Positions 8,029 through 16,583 of a stretch of DNA of 64,000 bases are shown here, piece by piece. The translations under genes were made by a program, and so were the position numbers. The stretch's first letter is position 1. Each line of letters starts with the position of its first letter. Location of the stretch: NCBI RefSeq assembly GCF_013911755.1, contig NZ_JACESP010000018.1, forward strand, positions 24,137-88,136. Reading direction: 5' to 3'. The notes beneath the pieces are model-generated. The model was not told the DNA's origin and ran no database searches. It worked only from the letters and a program-made list of their open reading frames with translations. The stretch is from Sphingosinicella sp. GTDB taxonomy: Bacteria > Pseudomonadota > Alphaproteobacteria > Sphingomonadales > Sphingomonadaceae.

Positions 8029-10149
8029 TCAGAACGCCGCCGAAAGCCCGACGTTTACCGATCGTCCGCGCCCCGGCACGGCCCGCAGCACGCCGGTCGC
8101 GTCATAGTCGCCAAGCGACTTGCCGCCGAGCGGCAAGGCATAGCCCGTGTCGAACAGGTTCTGCACATCCAGGCTGATGCGGTAGCTGCCGAAGCGATAG
8201 CCGGTGGAGATATTCACCAGCGCATAGCCGTCCGTCACGGGCTCGTTGCGCGTCGCATCGACACGCGTCTTGTCGTCGACCAGTTCCACCTCGATCAGGC
8301 TTTCCCAGCCGCCGAGCGTATGTTCGATGCCGATCCGCGCATTCAGCGGCATCTGGTGATAGAGCGAACCGCCGTCGTCCCGGTTCTTGCCGCGCAACCA
8401 GCTCGCGCTCGCCGTCAGCTTCGCCTTGCCTGCCGCGCTGCTCGCCCAAAGCGGTAGTTCGCCCGACACGTCGATGCCATAGAATTCGGCGTCCTGGTTC
8501 ACGAACTGCAGCTGCGCGAACGGGGTCGGCATCCCCATCATGTCGGTGAAGTCCTGCAGCTTCACCGCGTCGATATAATCGTCGACGCGCGTGTAATGCG
8601 GCGCGATCTTCAGCGACCAGCTCGCGGCGCCTTCGCCCTTCAGGTTCAGCGCCGCGCTCAGCGTGTCGGCCGTCTCGGGCTTCAGCGCCAGATTGCCGAC
8701 ATAGCCGTTGCCGTCGCCGTACCAGCCGATCATCCGGCTCGACATCGAACCGCGCCCCCACGAATAGCGCTCGTAGACGTTGGGCGATCGCACCTTGCGC
8801 GCGTATCCGATCTCCAGCGCCGCGCGGTCGCTCGCCGCATAGCGTGCGATCGCGCTCCAGCCCCAGTTGCTGTCATGGCGCTTGTGGTCCGCCGCGTTGA
8901 ACGCCATGGCCGCCATCGCGTCCGCCATGTTCATCATGGATGTCGAATAGGCCTGCACCTCGCCCGTGTTCATCCACACCTGGTCGTTCCTCACGCCGAT
9001 CGTGGTCGTGAATGCGGGCGACCATTTCGCTTCCCATTCGGCGAAGCTGCCGAGCCGATCGCGTTTGGAGGCGTTCACGTTGATATAGGTGTTCGGCCCC
9101 ATCATCATGCTGCCCGCAACCGGCGGCCAGTAATCGTCGAGCCACTGGTGGTGAAATTCGCTGCCCACGCGCAGCGTGTCGCGCGCATTCAGCGGCAGCT
9201 CCGTCTTCAGCGTGTAGCCGATCGTGTGCACCTCGGTGTTCATCGGCATCCCGCCGCTTGCCGTGCCGCCCTTGTCGGCCAGGAAGTTCATGCGGTGGTC
9301 GGTGTCGCGCCAATAGGCGCGAAGGTCGATGTCGCCCCAGTCGAACGTGCCTTTCCAGCCGCCGTTCAGGAACCATGACCGGTTCGATGTCATGTCCATG
9401 TACTGGTTCGGAAAGCCTTCGTAGGGCGAGAAGTGGTAGCCGCCCTTCAGCGTGAACAGCCCGGCGTCCGTGTCCGCCGCGAAGCTCAGCGCATGGTCGG
9501 TCTTCTTGTATTCGGTGGATCGCACCGTGCCGTCTTTGCCGCCGCCCTTGTAATTGTCGCTCTGGGTGAAGGATCCATCGTAGGTGAAGCTCGTCTTGTC
9601 GCCCGCGATCGTCAGCGATGCGGCGCCGCCGAAGCCGTCGCCGTTGCTGCGATAGAAGGTCGAAACCTCGCCCGTCACCAGCGTCTGGCCCGCCGCCGCG
9701 AAGCGCGGCGTCGCGGTTTCCACGGAGATGACGCCGCCGATGCTGTCGCCGCCCATCGAAACCGGCGACACGCCGGTGATCACGCTCACCGCGTCGATCG
9801 TCTGCGGGTCGGTGTACGACAGCGGCGGGTTCATGTCGTTGGGGCAGGCGCTGTCGATCGGCGCGCCGTCGACGCGGATGGAAAGGCGCGGGCCGTTCAG
9901 GCCGCGGATCGTCGGCAGGCTCGAAAACCCGCCCGCGCCATAGGCGGAAACGCCGGGAATGCGGGAAAGCAGCGCGCCAGTGTCGCTGCTGCGCGTGGCG
10001 CCGAGGTCGTCTTTCGACAGCGTTTCGGCGGAGGCGGGGGCGATGCTGGAATCGACATCGATATCGGGAAGCGCGGTCGGCGCTTGCGCGGCGGCGGGTG
10101 TGGCAACGGCAAGCGCGGCCGCAAGCGCGGCAAAAGAGGTACGGGACAT
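8029..10149 (-). CDS. TonB-dependent copper receptor, OprC/NosA type
   Basis: A 706-residue outer-membrane receptor with a signal peptide (about residues 1-21, ending AAAQA), plug (about 40-150) and beta-barrel ending in aromatic Phe. The copper-binding signature described for Pseudomonas OprC, CxxxM plus HxM, is present: C102-PND-M106 in the plug and H285-R-M287 in the barrel. Met-rich extracellular stretches (SMMMG, TSMMNMADAMAAM) add further soft-metal ligands. A DUF2946 gene precedes it and tonB follows, which is the expected copper-uptake context. The ribosome site GGATGGAG precedes the ATG. Confidence 0.88.
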   Translation of the reverse strand: MSRTSFAALAAALAVATPAAAQAPTALPDIDVDSSIAPASAETLSKDDLGATRSSDTGALLSRIPGVSAYGAGGFSSLPTIRGLNGPRLSIRVDGAPIDSACPNDMNPPLSYTDPQTIDAVSVITGVSPVSMGGDSIGGVISVETATPRFAAAGQTLVTGEVSTFYRSNGDGFGGAASLTIAGDKTSFTYDGSFTQSDNYKGGGKDGTVRSTEYKKTDHALSFAADTDAGLFTLKGGYHFSPYEGFPNQYMDMTSNRSWFLNGGWKGTFDWGDIDLRAYWRDTDHRMNFLADKGGTASGGMPMNTEVHTIGYTLKTELPLNARDTLRVGSEFHHQWLDDYWPPVAGSMMMGPNTYINVNASKRDRLGSFAEWEAKWSPAFTTTIGVRNDQVWMNTGEVQAYSTSMMNMADAMAAMAFNAADHKRHDSNWGWSAIARYAASDRAALEIGYARKVRSPNVYERYSWGRGSMSSRMIGWYGDGNGYVGNLALKPETADTLSAALNLKGEGAASWSLKIAPHYTRVDDYIDAVKLQDFTDMMGMPTPFAQLQFVNQDAEFYGIDVSGELPLWASSAAGKAKLTASASWLRGKNRDDGGSLYHQMPLNARIGIEHTLGGWESLIEVELVDDKTRVDATRNEPVTDGYALVNISTGYRFGSYRISLDVQNLFDTGYALPLGGKSLGDYDATGVLRAVPGRGRSVNVGLSAAF

Positions 10150-10244
10150 GGAAACTCCATCCTGTGCTGTGGGGCAATGGCCGGGCGCGAATGGCCCGGC
10201 AGGCGGTGGAGATGCGTCCGCAGAAAAAGGGGTGCCGGAAAGGC

Positions 10245-10640
10245 CTAGCTACGGACGCGAAGGCCCGGCGGTCCGCGCAGCGGCGGCCTCAATCGCAGCA
10301 GGGCCGTGCGCGGGGCGCGCTGCGGCATATGCAGCGCAGCAGCAATGATGAAAACGATCGCGAGGGCCAGAAGCGCCGGATCGGCCGCGCCGAGCGCGGG
10401 CGCGGACAGTCCGCCGAAGGCGCAGGGCATGTCGTTGCTGCTCTTGTGTCCCTCGTTCGAGGGCACGGCGACGGCAACCGACTTCAGCCCCTCGCCCGTG
10501 CAGAGTTCAACAACCATCACGCCGTCGACAACGGCGGGCATGAATCCGGTGGGCACCAGCACTTTCACGAGCAGCGCGGCGGCGGCGAGCCAGACGGCAA
10601 GCCACCGGTAGCGCAGGAGGATCGTGTGCATCGTGTTCAC
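10245..10640 (-). CDS. DUF2946 family small membrane protein
   Basis: A 131-residue protein starting with GTG at 10640, chosen because GGGGG lies 7 nt upstream; ATG at 10631 is an alternative. It has a hydrophobic N-terminal segment (residues 12-32), an MPC motif (DMPCAFGG) and a second hydrophobic segment near residues 85-103, the layout of DUF2946 proteins that sit beside copper receptors. The biochemical role of the family is not established; a periplasmic metal-handling or sensing role is often supposed. It is directly upstream of the OprC-like receptor. Confidence 0.72.
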   Translation of the reverse strand: MNTMHTILLRYRWLAVWLAAAALLVKVLVPTGFMPAVVDGVMVVELCTGEGLKSVAVAVPSNEGHKSSNDMPCAFGGLSAPALGAADPALLALAIVFIIAAALHMPQRAPRTALLRLRPPLRGPPGLRVRS

Positions 10641-10697
10641 GGCCTACCCCCTAGCCGCAGCGGGGCGGTATTGTCGCGGGGATAGGGTGTCGCACCA

Positions 10698-11978
10698 TCA
10701 GCCGAGGCGGCGCGTCACCGAAAGCGCGTGCGCGGGCAGGCCCTCGGCTTCGGCGAGGCGTGCGGCAGCAGGGCCGACGGCGGCGAAGCCTTCGGCCGAA
10801 CAATCGAGGAAGGTCGTGCGCTTCATGAAATCCGCGACCGAAAGCCCGGAGGAGAAGCGCGCGCGGCGTCCCGTGGGCAGCGTGTGGTTCGGCCCGCCGA
10901 GATAATCGCCGATCGCCTCGGGCGTGCGATAGCCCATGAACACCGATCCCGCGTGGCGCACGCGCGCGAACATGGCCTGCGGGTCCGCGATGCTGAGCGC
11001 GAGATGCTCGGGCGCGAGCGCGTCGATCAGCGGCGGCGCTTCGTCGAGGTTGCGGACCGTGATTATGGCGCCGAAGCGCGCCCAGCTTTCGCGGGCCACC
11101 TCGCCGCCGAGTTCGTCGAGCGCGGCGTCCACAGCCTTCGCCGTGCGCGCGGCAAGGCCCGCATCGTCGGTGATGAGGATCGCCTGCGCCGTGCGGTCGT
11201 GCTCGGCCTGGCTCAGCAGGTCGGCGGCGAGCCAGTCCGGGTTCGCGGCGCTGTCCGCCACCACAAGGATTTCCGAAGGCCCCGCGACCATGTCGATGCC
11301 GACGCGCCCGTAAAGCTGCCGCTTGGCTTCGGCGACATAGGCGTTGCCCGGGCCGGTGATCTTGTCGACGGCGCGAATGGTGTCCGTCCCGAAGGTGAGC
11401 GCGGCAATCGCCTGCGCGCCGCCGACGCGGTAGATCTCGTCGACGCCCGCCAGGCTGGCGGCATAAAGCACCAGCGGATTGACTTCGCCGCCCGGCGTCG
11501 GCGTCGTCATCACCAGCCGGCGTACGCCCGCGACCTTTGCGGGGATCGCGTTCATCAGCACCGTCGAAGGATAGCTCGCTAGCCCGCCCGGCACGTAGAT
11601 GCCAACGTCGTCGATCGCGGACCAGCGCCACCCCGCACGCACGCCCGCAGCGTCCACCGCGTCATGGTCGGCGGGAAGCTGCCCGACGTGAAACGCGCGG
11701 ATGCGCTCCGCTGCAAGCTCCAGTGCGGCGCGGAGGTCGGGAGCGATCTTCTCTTTCGAGGCGCTGATTTCAGCGTCGGTGAAGCGCAGCGTCGTCGTGT
11801 CGAGCCGGTCGAAGCGCGCGGTCAGTTCCAGCACCGCCGCGTCGCCGCGCGCGCGCACGTCGGCGATGATCCCGGAAACCGCCGCCGAAACATCGGTCGC
11901 CGTCTCCCGCCCGGCGTCCACGAAGTCCGCGAAGCGCCCCGCGAAATCCGCGTCGGAGGTGGAAAGTTCAAGCGGCAC
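10698..11978 (-). CDS. hisD: histidinol dehydrogenase
   Basis: A 426-residue HisD, catalysing the last two NAD-dependent oxidations from L-histidinol to L-histidine. Family blocks include YVPGG, the [11 protein letters not shown] segment and [11 protein letters not shown]. The His pair SQAEHD and the C-terminal [10 protein letters not shown] carry metal and catalytic ligands. Length is standard. It overlaps the 3' end of hisG by 11 nt, so both are translated from one message; the remaining his genes are elsewhere. Confidence 0.96.
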   Translation of the reverse strand: MPLELSTSDADFAGRFADFVDAGRETATDVSAAVSGIIADVRARGDAAVLELTARFDRLDTTTLRFTDAEISASKEKIAPDLRAALELAAERIRAFHVGQLPADHDAVDAAGVRAGWRWSAIDDVGIYVPGGLASYPSTVLMNAIPAKVAGVRRLVMTTPTPGGEVNPLVLYAASLAGVDEIYRVGGAQAIAALTFGTDTIRAVDKITGPGNAYVAEAKRQLYGRVGIDMVAGPSEILVVADSAANPDWLAADLLSQAEHDRTAQAILITDDAGLAARTAKAVDAALDELGGEVARESWARFGAIITVRNLDEAPPLIDALAPEHLALSIADPQAMFARVRHAGSVFMGYRTPEAIGDYLGGPNHTLPTGRRARFSSGLSVADFMKRTTFLDCSAEGFAAVGPAAARLAEAEGLPAHALSVTRRLG

Positions 11979-12624
11979 CGGCAGCCTCCCGAAACCGCTC
12001 GATCCACGGCGCGATCGTTGCCGCCTTGGTCTTGAAGGCCGCGCGGTTGACGATGAGGCGGCTCGTGACCTCTGCGATCTTCTCCACCTCGACGAGCCCG
12101 TTCTCTTTCAGCGTCCGCCCGCTCGACACAAGGTCGACGATGCGCTGCGTGAGGCCGAGCCGCGGCGCCAGCTCCATCGCGCCGTTCAGCTTCACGCACT
12201 CCGCCTGCACGCCCCGCGCCGCGAAGTGCTGGCTCGTCAGGTTCGGGTACTTGGTCGCGACCCGCACGTGGCTCCAGCTCCTCGGGTCGTCCCCCGCCGC
12301 CATCTCGGCGGGCTCCGCCACCGAAAGCCGGCAGCGCCCGATGCCGAGATCGACCGGCGCGTAAATCTCGGAGTACGCGAACTCCATCAGCACGTCGTTC
12401 CCTGCGATGCCGAGGTCCGCCGCGCCGTGCGCCACGAAGGTCGCCACGTCGAACGCGCGCACGCGGATCAGCGAAAGCCCGGGCACGTTCGTGGCGAACT
12501 GCAGCGCGCGGCTGCTCTCGTCGGCGAACGCAGGTTCGGGCGCGATTCCAGCGCGCGCGAGCAGCGGCAACGCTTCCTCAAGGATGCGTCCCTTAGGGAT
12601 TGCAAAGACCAGTTCCGTTTTCAT
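11968..12624 (-). CDS. hisG: ATP phosphoribosyltransferase, short form
   Basis: A 218-residue HisG, catalysing the first step of histidine synthesis. The start at 12624 gives [14 protein letters not shown], the canonical opening; the frame is open further upstream but that part has no family match. GRTLKENGL is the PRPP-binding loop. Lacking the C-terminal regulatory domain, it is the short form, which in known cases needs HisZ for activity and feedback; no hisZ is in the window. It overlaps hisD and faces a small divergent gene. Confidence 0.95.
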   Translation of the reverse strand: MKTELVFAIPKGRILEEALPLLARAGIAPEPAFADESSRALQFATNVPGLSLIRVRAFDVATFVAHGAADLGIAGNDVLMEFAYSEIYAPVDLGIGRCRLSVAEPAEMAAGDDPRSWSHVRVATKYPNLTSQHFAARGVQAECVKLNGAMELAPRLGLTQRIVDLVSSGRTLKENGLVEVEKIAEVTSRLIVNRAAFKTKAATIAPWIERFREAAGAA

Positions 12625-12712
12625 CGCGTTTGCCTGTAAAGAAGGCGGTGCTGCGCTGCAACGGACTCGGCGATCTGCCGAACGGACAAAAGCACAGGCG
12701 GGGAGTTTGTAT

Positions 12713-13015
12713 ATGGTGGACTGGTGGTCTTCGGGTCCGCAAATGGTCCGGCTCTGGCGCATGTCGATGGAAACCTGGTCGGCTTCGATGGTAGTCATTG
12801 CGGAGCGCAGCGCGATGATGGGAAACGCGGCGATGTTCCCGACGGCGCGGGACGTGCAGGAATTCGGCCGCATGGTGCCTGAAAAGATGGATGCTTTCAC
12901 GCGCAGCATGATGGGTGCAGCGCGCGCGCGCGATCCCATCGAGGCGGCGGAAAACGCGCTTGCCCCCGTGCATGCGCGTGTTACCTCGAATGCACGGCGC
13001 CTTCGCCGCCGCTGA
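12713..13015 (+). CDS. small phasin-like hypothetical protein
   Basis: A 100-residue protein with a GGGAG ribosome site 8 nt before ATG. It is almost wholly predicted helix, rich in Met, Ala and Trp at the start (MVDWWSSG), with amphipathic stretches and a basic end (ARRLRRR). This resembles short phasins or granule-associated helical proteins, but no family signature can be named. It lies between divergent hisG and infA. A storage-granule or membrane-surface role is only a guess. Confidence 0.55.
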   Translation: MVDWWSSGPQMVRLWRMSMETWSASMVVIAERSAMMGNAAMFPTARDVQEFGRMVPEKMDAFTRSMMGAARARDPIEAAENALAPVHARVTSNARRLRRR

Positions 13016-13116
13016 GGCGACTGCAGCACGGGCCAACAGCAACCTTGCGTTTCTGCGCCTTTTCCGCCAAGGGCAGGCAGCATTTGCGGGCACGCTTGCC
13101 CGCGCAAGGAGACTGA

Positions 13117-13335
13117 ATGGCGAAGGAAGAACTTCTGGAAATGCGGGGGACGGTCACCGAACTGCTTCCCAACGCAATGTTCCGTGTGCAGCTCGAAAAT
13201 GATCACGAGATTTTGGGTCACACTGCCGGCAAGATGCGCAAGAACCGCATCCGTGTGCTCGTCGGCGACGAGGTGCTCGTCGAACTGACGCCCTACGACC
13301 TCACCAAGGGCCGCATCACCTACCGCTTCAAGTAA
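13117..13335 (+). CDS. infA: translation initiation factor IF-1
   Basis: A 72-residue IF-1, an OB-fold protein that binds the ribosomal A site during initiation. It matches the family end to end: MAKEE opening, [26 protein letters not shown] and the [12 protein letters not shown] ending. A strong AAGGAG site precedes the ATG. It heads a plus-strand run with maf, the RNase E/G-like gene and yacG. Confidence 0.98.
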   Translation: MAKEELLEMRGTVTELLPNAMFRVQLENDHEILGHTAGKMRKNRIRVLVGDEVLVELTPYDLTKGRITYRFK

Positions 13336-13346
13336 CGGAACCGTCT

Positions 13347-13925
13347 GTGCCGGCGCTGGTCCTTGCCTCATCGAGCCCGCGCCGCCGCGCCCTTCTCGAA
13401 CAGATCGGCATCGTTCCGGCGCGCACGCTTTCGCCTGACATCGACGAAACGCCCCGGCGCGGCGAGCTGCCCCGCGACTATGCGGTGCGCCTTGCCGCCG
13501 AAAAGGCCGCTGCCGTCCCGCGCGCGCCGGGCGAAGTGGTGATCGCGGGCGACACCACGGTCGCCGCAGGCCGCCGTATCCTGCCGCCCGCCGACACCGA
13601 CGAGATCGTCCGGCACTGCCTCACGCTGCTTTCGGGGCGGCGGCACCGCGTCTACAGCGCCGTCGCCGTCATCGATGCGGAGGGGCGCCTGCGCCAGCGC
13701 GTTGCCGAAACCATCGTCACCTTCAAGCGGCTCTCGGATGCCGAGATCGATGCCTATGTCCGCGCGGGCGAAGGGCGTGGCAAGGCGGGGGGCTATGCGA
13801 TCCAGGGCCGCGCCGCCGCCTTCGTGCGCTTCCTCTCCGGCAGCTATTCGGGTGTCGTCGGCTTGCCGCTCTACGAGGCGTCGGCGCTTCTCGCCGCGTC
13901 CGGCGTTGTCCCCTCCGATGGCTGA
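13347..13925 (+). CDS. maf: Maf family nucleotide pyrophosphatase
   Basis: A 192-residue Maf/YhdE-type protein, known to hydrolyse non-canonical or UTP/dTTP nucleotides to monophosphates. The opening [16 protein letters not shown] is the family signature, and AGDTTV is the conserved Asp-containing strand. The start is GTG at 13347, 11 nt after the infA stop, giving the correct N-terminus. It overlaps the next gene by 8 nt. Confidence 0.92.
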   Translation: MPALVLASSSPRRRALLEQIGIVPARTLSPDIDETPRRGELPRDYAVRLAAEKAAAVPRAPGEVVIAGDTTVAAGRRILPPADTDEIVRHCLTLLSGRRHRVYSAVAVIDAEGRLRQRVAETIVTFKRLSDAEIDAYVRAGEGRGKAGGYAIQGRAAAFVRFLSGSYSGVVGLPLYEASALLAASGVVPSDG

Positions 13926-14898
13926 ATGGCTGATCGAGCGCGGCATCGGCGAAACCCGCGCTGCGCTCATCGAAGCCGGCGCGATCGCCGAAATGCGGAT
14001 CGTGCGCGAAGGCGTCGGCCCTCGCGCGGGCGAGATATGGGATGCGCGGCTGACGGCGAAGCTGGGCGCACGGCGCGGCATCGTGCTGCTGGGCGATCAC
14101 GAGGCGCTGCTTGAACCTGTTCCCGCCGATCTTGCCGAAGGCGGGCTCGTGCGCGTGGTCGTGCTGCGCGAGCCGATCCCGGAGCGCGGCCGTTCGCGGC
14201 TTGCGAAGGTGCGGGCGGAAGGCGCTGCGGGCGCGGTGCCAGGGCTGATCACGGCGCCCGCGTTCGATCCTCCCGGCGCGCGTGCACTCGGCCACGGCGA
14301 AGCGCTGGATGACTATGGCTGGGGGGAGGCGATTGCGGAGGCGGAAAGCGGCCATGTCGCATTTGCCGGCGGCAGCCTCGCGCTCGTGCCGACCCCGGCG
14401 ATGACGACCATCGACATCGATGGCGATCTCCCCGCCGTGGACCTCGCGATGGCCGGGGTTCGTGCCGCCGTCGCTGCGATCCGACGGTTCGACATCGGCG
14501 GCTCCATCGGCATCGACCTGCCGACGCTGCGCGACAAGGCCGCACGCCAGGCTGCGGGCGATCTTGTCGACAGCCTGCTCCCGCAGCCCTTCGAGCGCAC
14601 AGCGGTGAATGGCTTCGGGTTCTTGCAGATCGTCCGCCCGCGCCCGCGCGCTTCGATCATCGAGCGTGTTCAGAACGCACCGGTGGAAACCGCCGCGCTT
14701 GCGCTCCTGCACCTTGCCGCGCGGACGCCGGGGGCGGGGCCGCGCACGCTCACGGCGTCGCCGCGCGTCGTCACATGGCTGCGCGCACACGCGCCGTTCG
14801 TCACCGAACTCGAACGCCGCATCGGTGCGCAGGTCGTGCTGGCCGAAGATGCCGCGCTCGCGCTACAAGGCGGCCATGTCCATGCCGTCCAAAGCTGA
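13918..14898 (+). CDS. minimal RNase E/G-family ribonuclease
   Basis: A 326-residue protein in the usual alphaproteobacterial slot between maf and yacG. A compact S1-like N-terminus (about residues 1-90) is followed by a DNase-I-like catalytic domain. Both catalytic Asp positions known from RNase E are kept: D in MTTIDID and D in GGSIGIDLP. It lacks the CPxCxG zinc-link and C-terminal scaffold of full RNase E/G (usually 480 residues or more), so it cannot tetramerise the same way. It may be a monomeric or dimeric trimming nuclease. The start overlaps maf. Confidence 0.82.
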   Translation: MAEWLIERGIGETRAALIEAGAIAEMRIVREGVGPRAGEIWDARLTAKLGARRGIVLLGDHEALLEPVPADLAEGGLVRVVVLREPIPERGRSRLAKVRAEGAAGAVPGLITAPAFDPPGARALGHGEALDDYGWGEAIAEAESGHVAFAGGSLALVPTPAMTTIDIDGDLPAVDLAMAGVRAAVAAIRRFDIGGSIGIDLPTLRDKAARQAAGDLVDSLLPQPFERTAVNGFGFLQIVRPRPRASIIERVQNAPVETAALALLHLAARTPGAGPRTLTASPRVVTWLRAHAPFVTELERRIGAQVVLAEDAALALQGGHVHAVQS

Positions 14899-15058
14899 CT
14901 CGCGCCTCGGTCGCTGCCCGATCTGCGGCAAGCCCGAAACGCCGGTGCACAAGCCCTTCTGCTCGCAGCTCTGCCGCGACCGCGACCTCATCTCCTGGCT
15001 CGACGAACGCTATCGCGTGCCCGTGCATTCCGACGAGGAAACCCCCGCCGAGGATTGA
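14876..15058 (+). CDS. yacG: DNA gyrase inhibitor YacG
   Basis: A 60-residue zinc protein with the four-Cys YacG pattern: CPIC near residue 13, then CSQLC about 17 residues later, followed by DLISWLDERYRVP. In E. coli YacG binds GyrB and blocks DNA binding. Two in-frame ATGs (14876, 14882) are possible; both overlap the RNase gene. tRNA-Phe follows 70 nt downstream. Confidence 0.92.
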   Translation: MSMPSKADSRLGRCPICGKPETPVHKPFCSQLCRDRDLISWLDERYRVPVHSDEETPAED

Positions 15059-15128
15059 TGCGCGGGTGCTGGACAAGCCCTGCGCAGGCCATTAAGAGGC
15101 GCGCTTCATTCCGCATTCGCTGGAATGT

Positions 15129-15204
15129 GCCCGGGTAGCTCAGTTGGTAGAGCATGCGACTGAAAATCGCAGTGTCGGCGGTTCGACTCCGTCCCCGGGC
15201 ACCA
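15129..15204 (+). tRNA. tRNA-Phe (GAA)
   Basis: A 76-nt tRNA with CCA encoded. The acceptor stem pairs GCCCGGG with CCCGGGC, the D arm is GCTCAGTTGGTAGAGC, the anticodon stem TGCGA/TCGCA holds loop CTGAAAA with anticodon GAA, and the T arm contains GGTTCGACTCC. Its 3' end is a classic integration target, and a broken integrase gene starts about 150 nt downstream. Confidence 0.98.
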
Positions 15205-15260
15205 TCGCCTCTTCCACCGACATCCGCAGCCGTCCAAAAAAGGGCAGAATTCTGCGCGTT

Positions 15261-15358
15261 TTGACGGTACATCGTCCGGCCGTGATCGTCCCAGTTTGTT
15301 GTCAATTTTTGATGCTGACGGTACATTGACGGTACATTTTTTGGGAAATGTACCGTCA
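15261..15358 (+). repeat. GACGGTACATT repeat cluster upstream of the integrase remnant
   Basis: Four copies of a short word occur within 98 bp: direct at 15261-15272 (TTGACGGTACAT), 15316-15327 and 15327-15338 (TGACGGTACATT, sharing one base), and inverted at 15347-15358 (AATGTACCGTCA), which runs into the integrase ATG. Repeats of this kind near an integrase could be arm-type binding sites or an autoregulatory operator. Related sequence recurs at 16109-16127 and 44501-44521. Confidence 0.6.
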
Positions 15359-16107
15359 TGCTGACTGATGCCGTCATCCGCAGACTGAGGTGTCGCGACA
15401 AGCCCTACAAGGTCGCCGACATGTACGGGCTGTACCTGCTGATGCATCCCAACGGTGCGCGCTACTGGCGTTTCGATTACCGTCATGCGGGCAAGCGGGG
15501 CACCTTGGCGCTGGGCATCTATCCTGAGGTCTCCCTTAAAGAAGCGAGGGAAAAGCGCGCGAATGCGGGCAAGATGCTCGACAAGGGGCTGAACCCGTCC
15601 GCCTACAAGAAGCTGACCAGTGGTATCGCTTCGCTTGAGGGCGGTGATTCGTTCAAGGCGGTGGCCGATGAGTGGCTCGCGAAGATCGAGGCGGAAGGAC
15701 GCGCGACGGCGACTATGGAGAAGCTGCGCTGGCTTCTCAGCTTTGCAGAACCGCTGATCGGGACGTGCCCGATTGGAAAGCTCACCGCGCCTGACTTTTT
15801 GACGGTGCTGCGGACTGTCGAGGTGCGCGGCCGGTATGAAACGGCCCGGCGGCTAAGAAGCACCTTCGGCAGCGTGCTCCGCTATGCGATTGCCACGGGC
15901 CGCGCCAAGCGGGATGTGACGGTCGACCTTCGCGGTGCGCTCATTGCCCCCAAGGTCACGCACCGCGCGGCCATCGTCGAACCCGCCAAGGTAGGCGCAC
16001 TGCTCCGCGCGATCGAAGGCTCAGATGTTACCCTCGTCTGTCGGTCTGAACATAACAGGGCAAAAAAGTACATGGTTTGGGAATCGAACTGGAAAGGCCA
16101 AATTTGA
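15358..16107 (+). pseudogene. P4-type tyrosine integrase, truncated remnant
   Basis: A 249-residue frame opens with the DUF4102 N-terminal arm-binding domain (MLTDAVIRRLRCRDKPYKVAD, then YLLMHPNGARYWRFDYR) and the SAM-like core-binding domain (about residues 95-190). Similarity ends near residue 222 (AIEGSD). The whole catalytic domain with the R-H-R-H-Y residues, about 170 more residues, is absent, and the last ~27 residues look like unrelated read-through. It sits right after tRNA-Phe, so an island once integrated there and was then largely deleted. It cannot recombine. Confidence 0.82.
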
Positions 16108-16130
16108 AGGTACATTTGACGGTATCAGAA
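16059..16130 (+). repeat. mobile-element-associated repeat, copy A
   Basis: From the broken end of the integrase onward, the sequence has a poly-A/GTAC start, then TGGTTTGGGAATC at about 16073-16085 and GGTACATTTGACGGTA at 16109-16124. A diverged copy lies in the opposite orientation at 44495-44566, with the same blocks in the same order. I read this as an end or att-adjacent segment shared by two decayed elements. Confidence 0.5.
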
Positions 16131-16289
16131 CTGACACCCTACTCTCATCAATTTGAAAACATTCACAAAGTCACGTTTATTGGACTCCGGCCGTGGCACC
16201 AGCAATGTCCCCCTATTCCCGTCAAGGATATTTACAGCCGTGTGATAGCATGATCCCCTGTGTCTGGTTCCAGAGGAGAGGGGCTTGTG

Positions 16290-16580
16290 ATGCATGATGA
16301 TGTAACGCGCGGCGTTGATGACGATTTCACCCGGCGGCTGCAGGACTGGCGGATGCTGACCGCCGAGGTCCTCTACCACATGCCCGATCACCCGCATGTG
16401 CTGCAGAGCTTCACATGGCAGACGCTGGACGTGCCGCCGCGCTTTCCGCGGCTGATCGGGTTTCTCGACTTCTGGTCGCACAGCATCGAGGGCATGCTGC
16501 ATTCGGTGCGGATCATGCACGACGCGCTGATCCGCCCCGCCGAATACAGGTTTGTCGACCGCGAGCTGCGGCTGAACTGA
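16290..16580 (+). CDS. usg: Usg family protein
   Basis: A 96-residue protein matching the Usg family (named for a reading frame upstream of a trp gene): TAEVLYHMPDHPHVLQSF, then LIGFLDFWSHSIEGMLHSVR and the LIRPAEYRFVD ending. The function is unknown. The ATG at 16290 is chosen because AGAGGAGAGGGG lies just upstream; an adjoining GTG at 16287 and GTG at 16260 are alternatives. It is convergent with pstS (3-nt gap) and not next to any trp gene here. Confidence 0.85.
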   Translation: MHDDVTRGVDDDFTRRLQDWRMLTAEVLYHMPDHPHVLQSFTWQTLDVPPRFPRLIGFLDFWSHSIEGMLHSVRIMHDALIRPAEYRFVDRELRLN

Positions 16581-16583
16581 CGC

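Noticed and set aside
10180-10200. GCCGGGC/GCCCGGC hairpin before the copper receptor as a riboswitch or attenuator
   Set aside because: It is a single short hairpin without a T-run or conserved aptamer features; such pairs are frequent at this GC content.
12625-13371. N-terminal extension of HisG
   Set aside because: HisG has its canonical N-terminus at 12624. The extension is antisense to infA and to the small helical protein gene.
15244-15255. GCAGAATTCTGC palindrome followed by GCGTTTT as a terminator of tRNA-Phe
   Set aside because: The stem is only 4 bp if a loop is allowed and the T-run is short, so it is too weak to call.
15205-16290. Second copy of the tRNA-Phe 3' end (attR)
   Set aside because: I looked for the CCCCGGGCACCA end downstream of the integrase and found none in this stretch.
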